The position numbers and the translations under genes are program-made. A stretch of DNA of 64,000 bases, from NCBI RefSeq assembly GCF_009870125.1, contig NC_046679.1, positions 1 to 64,000 of the forward strand. The letters are read 5' to 3'. A model generated the notes under the pieces. That model had not been told where the DNA came from, did no database searches, and worked only from the letters and a program-made list of their open reading frames with translations. This document shows positions 48,247-58,046 of the stretch, piece by piece. The DNA is from Drosophila pseudoobscura (Eukaryota > Arthropoda > Insecta > Diptera > Drosophilidae). How positions within the stretch are numbered: the first letter of the stretch is position 1; every line of letters begins with the position of its first letter.

Positions 48247-50682
48247 ATGACGAGAGGAATGGCCAGACGAGGGTCAAACAGACGCCACAGCGACGGCGGC
48301 AGAGCGGCCCGCAGAGGCGCCCTAGCAGCAGCAGCAGCAGCCAACAACATCAACACAAACACCGCCAATAGCAGCAGCAGCAGCAGAGCCCTCGGCGCAG
48401 GCGCCAACACCAACACCAACGCCCCAGCCAATACAGAGCGCCGACGCCACAGCCACCCACCGTGTGAGTACCCAGCCACTGCCATGGCCGATATATCCAC
48501 GGCCACAGCCACTCCCCCCTCGAGCCCCGTAAAAACAGCAGCGCCAATACTGGCCATGCCCCTCCACTCCCGGCTGCATAGCGGCGAGCAATTCTGCTTC
48601 CGCCAGTGCCAGGAGGAGGTGGCACAAAGATGGGAGGCGGCAGCGTCGGCCGCCTCAGCAGCGCCAATACCAACAAAAATACAAACCGCAAATCCCGCAA
48701 CTCCGCCAAATCCAAAAAACCCGCCAAACACAAAGGGAAAGGCCGATAGGACGCCGCTCTCGCTGCCGCTTTTCCCGCCTCTCACGCTCTCGAACATCCA
48801 AAACCGTTCGGGAGTAACGGGAGAGGGAGAAGACGGAGGAGAGCCGGCAAACCGACGCGCAGGAGCAGAGCGCCAAATCGGCCAACGGGCAGCTACACAT
48901 ACACACACGAACGGATCGAACCTGTTGCGAGTCGAACTTGGCTCGAGCTCGAGCGGCGGGTCGATCCGAGCCATAGCCCAGCCAGCACATATACAACGAC
49001 AAACAGCAACAAATACACAACCACAAACAGAGCCACAATCACAGCCAATCCCAGCAACACCGAAACGACGCCGCGCCCTCATCGACAGTGGGAGTGACGA
49101 TGAGGATGTGGCTGAGACGAAGCAGGCCAGAAGACGGGGCCGCCATCACCACCATCACCAGCAGCGACCGCCAATCAAAAGGCCTATTAAGAAGAGGCAA
49201 ACGATGGAGGAGCTGGAGGCCATTGTCCAAGAGCAGCTGAGGCAGCACGAGCTGCGGCAGCAACAACAGAGGCAGCAGAAACGGAAAACGAATACAGCCA
49301 ACACCAACACAGTTGCCGATCCTGCTGCCCTGCCGCAATCTGCCCAACCAACACATGCCCCTGCCCCAGCCTCTGCCTCTGCCACTACTAATACTAATAC
49401 TGGCAATATCAATACAAATAATGACGCCAACGCAATTACAAATACAAACACCAACACCGTCACCGCCACTAACACCAGCACCAACGCCATAACAAACACA
49501 ACTACTGCCACTCCCAATACAAACACCCTTGCCATTGCCAATGACGTCCGGCACGGCGAGTTCGGGCATCAGCCTGTGGAAGACAGAGGGCTGAGGATCC
49601 TCATCCGAGGTCTTCCTCATTCCACGCCCTCTGTCTGGTTCCGGGACTGCATGCAGGCCGAGGGGTACACGGTTCGGTTTGTAAGGGCAATCACCGATCG
49701 GTTCGATCGCAGCCGTCAATTCAACCTCTTTGAGGCTGAGATTGCCCCCAAACCGGACCGTGGCCAATTCGATGTGTTGAAGCTGCGACGCCTGGGTGGG
49801 AGGCCCGTCACGGTTGAGAGACTTGGAGTCTCCCGTGACCCTGCCCAGTGCCATCGATGTCAGGTGTTTGGCCACACCCGCGCATATTGTAGACGAGCTG
49901 CTGTCTGCATGAAATGCGCGGGTGGGCACCTGACGGCGGAGTGCAGCAAGCCAAGGGCTGCAAATCCCAAATGCGCCAACTGCCAGGGCCAGCACATCAG
50001 CTCATACAAGGGATGCCCATCCTTTAAGGCAGCCAGGCAGCGGCTCCTGGCCCACAGGGTCGCCAGAGAGGAGGAGCGTCGGAGACAGCAGCCACAGCCA
50101 AGCCAACAGCAACACCAGCCAATACAACGTCGCCAGCAGCAGCCACATCTACAGCCATTCCCAAATCGGCAGCAGCAACGCCAACACCAACCGGATCGGC
50201 AGCATCGGCAGCAGCATCGGTATGGCGACCAACATCCCCAGCCATCGACCAGGGGGCGCCAATACCAAAGGGTCCAGCCGATGCAGCCGATCCCAGATCG
50301 TGCTCCGACGCCACGCCAACACCAGCAACAGCAGCGGCCAGCAGCTCAGTGCGATGGGAGCTGTGCCCATAATCTGAAAAGATATGCGGGAAAAATTAGA
50401 GAGCTGGAGGAAAAGCTGGCAGCAATTACAACACAATTGACAAACCTGCTGAAGGCAAGGGACGAGAGCACGGGAGGAGTGCCGCCACTTCGGACAACAG
50501 CAGCAGCAGCAGCATCCACACAGCCATCACCAAGACCAGCAGCAAATACGCAAAATGACGCCGCAGCCATATCGGACTCTGAATCCGATATGGACTGCGC
50601 AGCAATTGACGATGATGACGACGACGAATGGACCGACCACGATCCATTCGACGCGCTGGATGGCCTGGGCGGTGCCTACTGA
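48247..50682 (+). CDS. gag: Gag-like protein, 811 aa (E10)
   Basis: Starts MTRGMARRG like E7, with short-form insertion. Middle contains the E2-like THTHTNGSNLLRVELG block. Private changes: KIQTANP, QQRPPIKRP, TNTGNINTN, LLKARDE. Third knuckle CQGQHISSYKGC. E1-like coiled coil and the short C-terminus (DALDGLGGAY) without EIWRAQIASARESMRS. Confidence 0.9.
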   Translation: MTRGMARRGSNRRHSDGGRAARRGALAAAAAANNINTNTANSSSSSRALGAGANTNTNAPANTERRRHSHPPCEYPATAMADISTATATPPSSPVKTAAPILAMPLHSRLHSGEQFCFRQCQEEVAQRWEAAASAASAAPIPTKIQTANPATPPNPKNPPNTKGKADRTPLSLPLFPPLTLSNIQNRSGVTGEGEDGGEPANRRAGAERQIGQRAATHTHTNGSNLLRVELGSSSSGGSIRAIAQPAHIQRQTATNTQPQTEPQSQPIPATPKRRRALIDSGSDDEDVAETKQARRRGRHHHHHQQRPPIKRPIKKRQTMEELEAIVQEQLRQHELRQQQQRQQKRKTNTANTNTVADPAALPQSAQPTHAPAPASASATTNTNTGNINTNNDANAITNTNTNTVTATNTSTNAITNTTTATPNTNTLAIANDVRHGEFGHQPVEDRGLRILIRGLPHSTPSVWFRDCMQAEGYTVRFVRAITDRFDRSRQFNLFEAEIAPKPDRGQFDVLKLRRLGGRPVTVERLGVSRDPAQCHRCQVFGHTRAYCRRAAVCMKCAGGHLTAECSKPRAANPKCANCQGQHISSYKGCPSFKAARQRLLAHRVAREEERRRQQPQPSQQQHQPIQRRQQQPHLQPFPNRQQQRQHQPDRQHRQQHRYGDQHPQPSTRGRQYQRVQPMQPIPDRAPTPRQHQQQQRPAAQCDGSCAHNLKRYAGKIRELEEKLAAITTQLTNLLKARDESTGGVPPLRTTAAAAASTQPSPRPAANTQNDAAAISDSESDMDCAAIDDDDDDEWTDHDPFDALDGLGGAY

Positions 50683-50712
50683 TGTGCCCAATCGTCGACC
50701 CACAGGCAGCCA

Positions 50713-51665
50713 CTGCAACGAAGAAAAAGACGTCAATACGGACAACAATGAAAAACGGCCAAAACAGACGAAATCCACACGTACCTGCCAATCACCAGAC
50801 AGAGCTGATCACCAAGAAGCTGCCTCGCCAACAACATTGACAATTTCCTGCCAATTGGGCGGAAAAAGAGGCCCCCTCTGATGACGCTGCCACCACCCCA
50901 TGGCCGTGACGTCACGCCACTCTCAACCAACAGCAGCCATTCCAACGACGATGCAGATGCTGGCGCCTGTTGCCGCTCCGCTGGGTCGCACCCGTCTCTC
51001 ACGCCAATTATGTGAGGGCGGGATGGCCTGGTGTTGGGCCGCCGGACGCCAGCAAATCCTGCAAAAGAAGAAAGAGAAACAGGAGGGAGAAGCAGACTGC
51101 CAAAACACAAAATACTCACCTACTGTTTTCCGCCAACACCAACCAGACAAAGGTCGCCAGCAACAACATCCCAACGCCGAAAGTACCTGCAAATAAAGAA
51201 AAATTAAAACACAATTAAAATCGACAACGCATCCTGGTGGCCGGACCAGCAGCCACTTGGATGCGGCCAATAACACGACTTGTTGGCATCACATTTCGAT
51301 GCCAACGCCAACACACTGGACAATGCATCTCGGGTGGCCGGACCAGTGCCACTCGAGTGCAGCAGCCAACACCTACCAGCGACAGATGCAACGTGGGCGG
51401 CCGGAACAGAGCCGCTCGCCAACAACACCATCAGAGCCCACGATGCACGCCATTCCCAAGTCCAGCCATCGCCACTAAAGATCCAGATGGTGACACTAAT
51501 CCTGCACAGGGGGACAACGGAGCCGGCCGGTATGCGGCGCAATGTTCTGCATTGCGTTTGCCATGCTGGCCGGTGCTTTGTTGTAGTTGTCCTCCTGCTA
51601 AAAATAAATGATATTTAAGTATGTTTATTGTTGTGTAAATGTATTGTAATTATTGTTTGTTTTAC
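50713..51665 (-). other. E10: candidate antisense introns (three)
   Basis: Minus strand: 50713-50784, 51059-51119 (donor exon edge changed to TAG/GTGAGT), 51595-51665. Confidence 0.55.
51234..51584 (+). repeat. E10 3' UTR: shortened repeat domain plus hairpin
   Basis: Repeats only 51234-51420; class II hairpin 51514-51584. Confidence 0.6.
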
Positions 51666-51882
51666 CTTGTATATATCTCTGTAGTTTTGTAGTCCTTATT
51701 TGTAGTAATTGTAGATAGATTGTCCTTAGCTGTAATGTAATTTAATTAATTTTAGTTATTTATTTTAGCATATTTACCTTTCTTCTTCTTCTTTCCCAAC
51801 TATCACCCATTCCCAAATACCTGACAAGTGGCAACGCCATTAATGACCCAAAAAATACCACGCCAATTAGCAAAATACTGCG

Positions 51883-52518
51883 CCGATAACACACAAAAGC
51901 CATTTCAAATTCAAATGCATTTATCAATGCTAAGTGTGTTATCGGCCGCCAACTTCGGCAATTTACGCCCAGCCAATTCCACACCCACCCCACCCCACCC
52001 AATTCAAATGCCACTAAAGACAAAATGAGGCTGAGCAGGATCAAAATTAACACTGCCAGCCATCGCCATTCTGCCACACGCCCCAACAAAGCCACTTCAA
52101 CCCCCACAAGATGCTATGCGGTCGTCTCTTCGGAGCTACACGCGCCCGGATCGTAAGATCCGGAAGTATAAAGTATCCGGGCGGTTATACGGGAGCAGGC
52201 ATTTTCCCCTTCCCATCCCATCCCCTTGACAACAGAGCAGCCACTACAAGAAAGCACAGAAAAACATAAGACATGAGCCATTTGCCAACAACAACACACA
52301 CAGCCACTAAAACAAACAGCCATTGCAAATTTCCATTGCCTACTTGTCGGTGCTGCTGCCCTCGGACCATTTTCATCTCACTCAATATTGGGGTGTGTGA
52401 AAGTGGAACCGGGGGTGAGAGCACCGGTAAATGACGATCGGCGATCGGGTCTCTCGAGTGTGGAGAGCATGGGAGTTGGCGGACACATGAGTGTTCCTCC
52501 ATGAACCTCGTCCAGGCC
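51883..52518 (+). promoter_or_regulatory. E10 3'-terminal regulatory region (drives E11)
   Basis: Inverted repeat 51883-51894/51934-51945, hairpin 52144-52182 (TATAAAG, inner loop GTAA as in E1), G4 motif 52206-52225. Confidence 0.55.
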
Positions 52519-52648
52519 ACTCTCATCTCATCCGCCCGCTCGAGAGGTCGCGATCGTCGGACGTAAATAAATTGAATTAATCGCCGTCGCCAATAAAATT
52601 GAGACTCTCATCTCATCCGCCCGCTCGAGAGGTTGTGATCGTCGGACG
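52519..52648 (+). promoter_or_regulatory. E10/E11 junction: tag block, two modules
   Basis: Modules at 52519 (TCGCG) and 52604 (TTGTG) with spacer B at 52564-52603. The sequence after the second module is unusual (GTGCCATTAACTTTTTT). Confidence 0.7.
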
Positions 52649-52874
52649 TGCCATTAACTTTTTTCGTGTCGTTTTTGCCGTGTCGCCATTTCCGTTGTGT
52701 TTTTCTGTGTTGCGCCCTGTTTTTCTTTTTGTGCTGTCTGTCGTGTGCCGTGCCGTGCTGTGCCGTGCCCCCCCCCCCCGCTGACATGACAAAAAGTCCC
52801 TTCCCCCCCACCACCACCGCTACTACTACTACCGACAAGCTTTCTGCTCCCCAATAAAAATTAACAATAATTTA

Positions 52875-52976
52875 GATACACAAACTAAATAGAAATATAC
52901 ACAAACTAAATAGAAAATACACAAACGAAATAGAAATATACACAAACCAAATAGAAATATACACAAACCAAATAGA
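52875..52976 (+). repeat. E11 5' UTR minisatellite, 5 units
   Basis: Includes an ACACAAACGAAATAG unit. A run of ten C on the + strand lies just upstream (52769-52778). Confidence 0.75.
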
Positions 52977-53094
52977 GACAAACTGTGTAAAGAGAAGAAA
53001 GTGCCAATAAATAAATTAAATACAAACACAAAGAACCAATTAAGTGCAACTAATTTAACAAACGGTAAAGGGACCAACACCAGCAACAACAACA

Positions 53095-55416
53095 ATGACG
53101 AAAGGAATGGCCAGACGAGGGTCGAACAGACGCCACAGCGACGGCGGCAGAGCGGCCCGCAGAGGCGCCCTAGCAGCAGCAGCAGCAGCCAACAACATCA
53201 ACACAAACACCGCCAATAGCAGCAGCAGCAGCAGAGCCCTCGGCGCAGGCGCCAATACCAACACCAACGCCCCAGCCAATACAGAGCGACGTCGGCACAG
53301 TCACCCATCGTGTGAGTACCCAGCCACTGCCATGGCCGACATATCCACGGCCACAGCCACTCCCCCCTCGAGCCCCATAAAAACACCAGCGCCAATACCA
53401 ACAAAAATACCCACCGCAAATCCCGCAACCCCGCCAAATCCAAAAAACCCGCCAAATCAAAAGGGAAAGGCCGATAGGACGCCGCTCTCGCTGCCGCTTT
53501 TCCCGCCTCTCACGCTCTCGAACATCCAAAACCGTTCGGGAGTAACGGGAGAGGGAGAAGACGGAGGAGAGCCGGCAAACCGACGCGCAGGAGCAGAGCG
53601 CCAAATCGGCCAACGGGCAGCTACACATACACACACGAACGGATCGAACCTGTTGCGAGTCGAACTTGGTTCGAGCTCGAGCAGCGGGTCGATCCGAGCC
53701 ATAGCCCAGCCAGCACATATACAACGACAAACAGCAACAAATACACAACCACAAACAGAGCCACAATCACAGCCAATCCCAGCAACACCAAAACGACGCC
53801 GCGCCCTCATCGATAGTGGGAGTGACGATGAGGATGTGGCTGAGACGAAGCAGGCCAGACGACGGGGCCGCCATCACCACCATCACCAGCAGTGGCTGCC
53901 AATCAAAAGGCCTATTAAGAAGAGGCAAACGATGGAGGAGCTGGAGGCCATTGTCCAGGAGCAGCTGAGGCAGCACGAGCTGCGGCAGCAACAACAGAGG
54001 CAGCACAAACAGAAAACGAATACAGCCAACACCAACACAGTTGCCGCTCCTGCCTCTCTGCCGCAATCTGCACAGCCAGCACATGCCCCTGCCCCTGCCT
54101 CTGCCTCTGCCACTACTAATACTAATAATGACAATATCAATACAAATAATGACGCCAACGCAATTACAAATACAAACACCAACACCGTCACCGCCACTAA
54201 CACCAGCACCATCGCCACAACCAACACCAACACAACTACTGCCACTCCCAATACACACACCCTTGCCATTGCCAATGACATCCGGCACGGCGAGTTCGGG
54301 CATCAGCCTGTGGAAGACAGAGGGCTGAGGATCCTCATCCGAGGTCTTCCTCATTCCACGCCCTCTGTCTGGTTCCGGGACTGCATGCAGGCCGAGGGGT
54401 ACACGGTCCGGTATAGTCGGGCGATCACCGATCGATTTGATCGCAGCCGCCAATTCAACCTCTTTGAGGCTGAGATTGCCCCCAAACCGGACCGTGGCCA
54501 ATTCGATGTGTTGAAGCTGCGACGCCTGGGTGGGAGGCCCGTCACGGTTGAGAGACTTGGAGTCTCCCGTGACCCTGCCCAGTGCCATCGATGTCAGGTG
54601 TTTGGCCACACCCGCGCATATTGTAGACGAGCTGCTGTCTGCATGAAATGCGCGGGTGGGCACCTGACGGCGGAGTGCAGCAAGCCAAGGGCTGCAAATC
54701 CCAAATGCGCCAACTGCCAGGGCGCTCACATCAGCTCATACAAGGGATGCCCATCCTTTAAGGCAGCCAGGCAGCGGCTCCTGGCCCACAGGGTCGCCAG
54801 GGAGGAGGAGCGTCGCAGACAGCAGCCACAGCCAAGCCAACAGCAACACCAGCCAATACAACGTCGCCAGCAGCAGCCACATCTACAGCCATTCCCAAAT
54901 CGGCAGCAGCAACGCCAACACCAACCGGATCGGCAGCATCGGCAGCAGCATCGGTATGGCGACCAACATCCCCAGCCATCGACCAGGGGGCGCCAATACC
55001 AAAGGGTCCAGCCGATGCAGCCGATCCCAGATCGTGCTCCGACGCCACGCCAACACCAGCAACAGCAGCGGCCAGCAGCTCAGTGCGATGGGAGCTGTGC
55101 CCATAATCTGAAAAGATATGCGGGAAAAATTAGAGAGCTGGAGGAAAAGCTGGCAGCAATTACAACACAATTGACAAACCTGCTGCAGGCAAGGGACGAG
55201 AGCACGGGAGGAGTGCCGCTACTTCGGACAACAGCAGCAGCAGCAGCATCCACACAGCCATCACCAAGACCAGCACCAAATACGCATCATGACGCCGCAG
55301 CCATATCGGACTCTGAATCCGATATGGACTGCGCAGCAATTGATGACGAGGATGACGACGAATGGACCGACCACGATCCATTCGACGAGGTGGATGGCCT
55401 GGGCGGTGCCTACTGA
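53095..55416 (+). CDS. gag: Gag-like protein, 773 aa, E2/E1 mosaic (E11)
   Basis: From the start through the second knuckle it follows E2 (no insertion, HKQKTNTANTNTVAAPASLP, QFDVLKLRRLGG), apart from an EPQSQPIPATP patch and HHHHHQQWLP. From the third knuckle (HISSYKGCPSFK) to the stop it follows E1 (CAHNLKRYAGKIRELEEKL, VPLLRTT, FDEVDGLGGAY). The crossover lies near 54700-54760. Confidence 0.9.
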   Translation: MTKGMARRGSNRRHSDGGRAARRGALAAAAAANNINTNTANSSSSSRALGAGANTNTNAPANTERRRHSHPSCEYPATAMADISTATATPPSSPIKTPAPIPTKIPTANPATPPNPKNPPNQKGKADRTPLSLPLFPPLTLSNIQNRSGVTGEGEDGGEPANRRAGAERQIGQRAATHTHTNGSNLLRVELGSSSSSGSIRAIAQPAHIQRQTATNTQPQTEPQSQPIPATPKRRRALIDSGSDDEDVAETKQARRRGRHHHHHQQWLPIKRPIKKRQTMEELEAIVQEQLRQHELRQQQQRQHKQKTNTANTNTVAAPASLPQSAQPAHAPAPASASATTNTNNDNINTNNDANAITNTNTNTVTATNTSTIATTNTNTTTATPNTHTLAIANDIRHGEFGHQPVEDRGLRILIRGLPHSTPSVWFRDCMQAEGYTVRYSRAITDRFDRSRQFNLFEAEIAPKPDRGQFDVLKLRRLGGRPVTVERLGVSRDPAQCHRCQVFGHTRAYCRRAAVCMKCAGGHLTAECSKPRAANPKCANCQGAHISSYKGCPSFKAARQRLLAHRVAREEERRRQQPQPSQQQHQPIQRRQQQPHLQPFPNRQQQRQHQPDRQHRQQHRYGDQHPQPSTRGRQYQRVQPMQPIPDRAPTPRQHQQQQRPAAQCDGSCAHNLKRYAGKIRELEEKLAAITTQLTNLLQARDESTGGVPLLRTTAAAAASTQPSPRPAPNTHHDAAAISDSESDMDCAAIDDEDDDEWTDHDPFDEVDGLGGAY

Positions 55417-55446
55417 CGTGCCCAATCGTCGTTCCCGAGACAGCCA

Positions 55447-56527
55447 CTGCAATGAGGAGAAAGACGTCAATACAGACAACAACGAAAAACGGCCAAAACA
55501 GACGAAATCCACACGTACCTGCCAATCAACAGACAGAGCTGACCATCAAGAAGCTGCCTCGCCACCAATACTGACAATTCCTGCCAAATGGGCGGAAAAG
55601 GAGGCCCCTTTTTGATGGCGCTGCCACCACACCATGGCCGCGACGTCAGCAGCCATTCCAACGACGATGCAGATGCTGACGCCTGTTGCCGCTCCATTGG
55701 GTCACACCCGTCTCTCACGCCAATTATGTGAGGGCGGGATGGCCTGGTGTGGGGCCGCCGGACGCCAGCAAATCCTGCAAAAGAAGGATGACCATGAAGG
55801 AGGCTGCCAATAAAAGCACAAATACTCACCTGCAAACGTCTTCACGCCAACACCAACCAGACAAGGGTCGCCAGCAACAACATCCAAATGACAACAAGTA
55901 CCTGCAAATAAACTCATATTAAAAACCAAAGCCAAAGCAAACACCTCATCTGGATGGCCGGACCAGCAGCCATTCAAAACGCAAATACAAACTAATGACT
56001 AACGTGGCTGAGGAGGCCAGGCCAATCCACCTGACAGCGCATCCTGGTGGCCGGACCAGCAGCCACTCGGATGCGGCCAACAACTGGAATCGACAACGCA
56101 TCCTGGTGGTCGGACCAGCAGCCACTTGGATGCGGCCAATAACACGACTTGTTGGCATCACACTTCGATGCCAATGCCAACGACAATGCAGTTGGGTGGC
56201 CGGACCAGTGCCACTCGATTGCAGCAGCCAACACCTACCAGCGACAGATGCAACGTGGGCGGCCGGAACAGAGCCGCTCGCCAACAACACCATCAGAGCC
56301 CACGATGCACGCCATTCCCAAGTCCAGCCATCGCCACTACAGATCCAGATGGTGCCACTAATCCTGCACAGGGGGACAACGGAGCCGGCCGGTATGCGGC
56401 GCAATGTTCTGCATTGCGTTTGCCATGCTGGCCGGTGCTTTGTTGTAGTTGTCCTCCTGCTAAAAATAAATGATATTTAAGTATGTTTATTGTTGTGTAA
56501 ATGTATTGTAATTATTGTTTGTTTTAC
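55447..56527 (-). other. E11: candidate antisense introns (three)
   Basis: Minus strand: 55447-55518, 55775-55829, 56457-56527. Confidence 0.6.
55950..56446 (+). repeat. E11 3' UTR: GGCCGGACCAG repeats plus hairpin
   Basis: Repeats 55950-56282; class II hairpin 56376-56446. Confidence 0.65.
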
Positions 56528-56750
56528 CTTGTATATATCTCTGTAGTTTTGTAGTCCTTATTTGTAGTAACTGTAGATAGATTGTCCTTAGCTGTAATGT
56601 AATTTAATTAATTTTAGTTATTTATTTTAGCATATTTACCTTTCTTCTTCTTCTCCTTCTTTCCCAACTATCACCCATTCCCCAATATTTGACAAGTGGC
56701 AACGCCATTAATGACCCAAAAAATACCACGCCAATTATCAAAATACTGCG

Positions 56751-57385
56751 CCGATAACACACACAAAAGCTATTTCAAATTCAAATGCATTTATCAATGC
56801 CAAGTGTGTTATCGGCCGCCAACTTCGGCAATTTACGCCCAGCCAATTCCACACCCACCACCCATACCCACTTCAAATGCCACTTAAAAACCAAATGAGG
56901 CTGAGCAGGACCAAAATTCACACTGCCAGCCATCGCCACTCTGCCACACGCCCCAACAAAGCCACTTCAACCCCCACAAGATGCTATGCGGTCGTCTCTT
57001 CGGAGCTACACGCGCCCGGATCTTACGATCCGGAAGTATAAAGTATCCGGGCGGTTATACGGGAGCAGGCATTTTCCCCTTCCCATCCCATCCCCTTACA
57101 ACAGAGCAGCCAATACAAAAAGCACAGAGAAACATTAGACACGGGCCATTGCAAAACAACAACACACACAGCCACTAAACCAAACAGCCATTACAAATTC
57201 CATTGCCTACTTGTCGGTGCTGCTGCCCTCGGACCATTTTCATCTCACTCAATATTGGGGTGTGTGAAAGTGGAACCGGGGGTGAGAGCACCGGTAAATG
57301 ACGATCGGCGATCGGGTCTCTCGAGTGTGGAGAGCATGGGAGTTGGCGGACCCATGAGAGTTCCACCATGAACCTCGTCCAGGCC
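56751..57385 (+). promoter_or_regulatory. E11 3'-terminal regulatory region (drives E12)
   Basis: Inverted repeat 56751-56762/56804-56815, hairpin 57014-57052 (TATAAAG), G4 motif 57076-57095. Confidence 0.55.
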
Positions 57386-57600
57386 ACTCTCATCTCATCC
57401 GCCCGCTCGAGAGGTCGCGATCGTCGGACGTAAATAAATTGAATTAATCGCCGTCGCCAATAAAATTGAGACTCTCATCTCATCCGCCCGCTCGAGAGGT
57501 CGCGATCGTCGGACGCAAAGTAATTGAATTAATCGCCGACGCCAATAAAATTGAGACTCTCATCTCATCCGCCCGCTCGAGAGGTTGTGATCGTCGGACG
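57386..57600 (+). promoter_or_regulatory. E11/E12 junction: tag block, three modules
   Basis: Modules at 57386, 57471 (both TCGCG) and 57556 (TTGTG), spacers B then A. Confidence 0.7.
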
Positions 57601-57829
57601 TGCCATCACCGTTTTTTTTTCGTGTCGTCTTTGCCGTGTCGCCATTTCCGTTGTGTTTTCTGTGTTGCGCCCTGTTTTTCTTTTTGTGCTGTCTGTCGTG
57701 TGCCGTGCCGTGCTGTGCCGTGCCCCCTCCGCTGACATGACAAAAAGTCCCCTCCCCCCCACCACCACCGCTACTACTACTACCGACAAGCTTTCTGCTC
57801 CCCAATAAAATTTAACAATAATTTAGATA

Positions 57830-57928
57830 CACAAACTAAATAGAGAATATACACAAACTAAATAGAAAATACACAAACGAAATAGAAATATACACAAACC
57901 AAATAGAAATATACACAAACCAAATAGA
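57830..57928 (+). repeat. E12 5' UTR minisatellite, 5 units
   Basis: As E11 but with one AGAGAATAT linker. Confidence 0.75.
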
Positions 57929-58046
57929 GACAAACTGTGTAAAGAGAAGAAAGTGCCAATAAATAAATTAAATACAAACACAAAGAACCAATTAAGTGCA
58001 ACTAATTTAACAAACGGTAAAGGGACCAACACCAGCAACAACAACA

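Larger units (their letters stand above)
47744..52518 (+). mobile_element. E10: complete gag-only element with a 3' UTR deletion
   Basis: 4775 bp, the shortest complete unit. The first repeat blocks of the 3' UTR are missing around 51215-51225; the rest is class II. Confidence 0.85.
52519..57385 (+). mobile_element. E11: complete gag-only element, near twin of E12
   Basis: 4867 bp; E12 is longer by exactly 85 bp, the tag period. Gag and 3' UTR match E12 at offset 4952. Confidence 0.85.
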
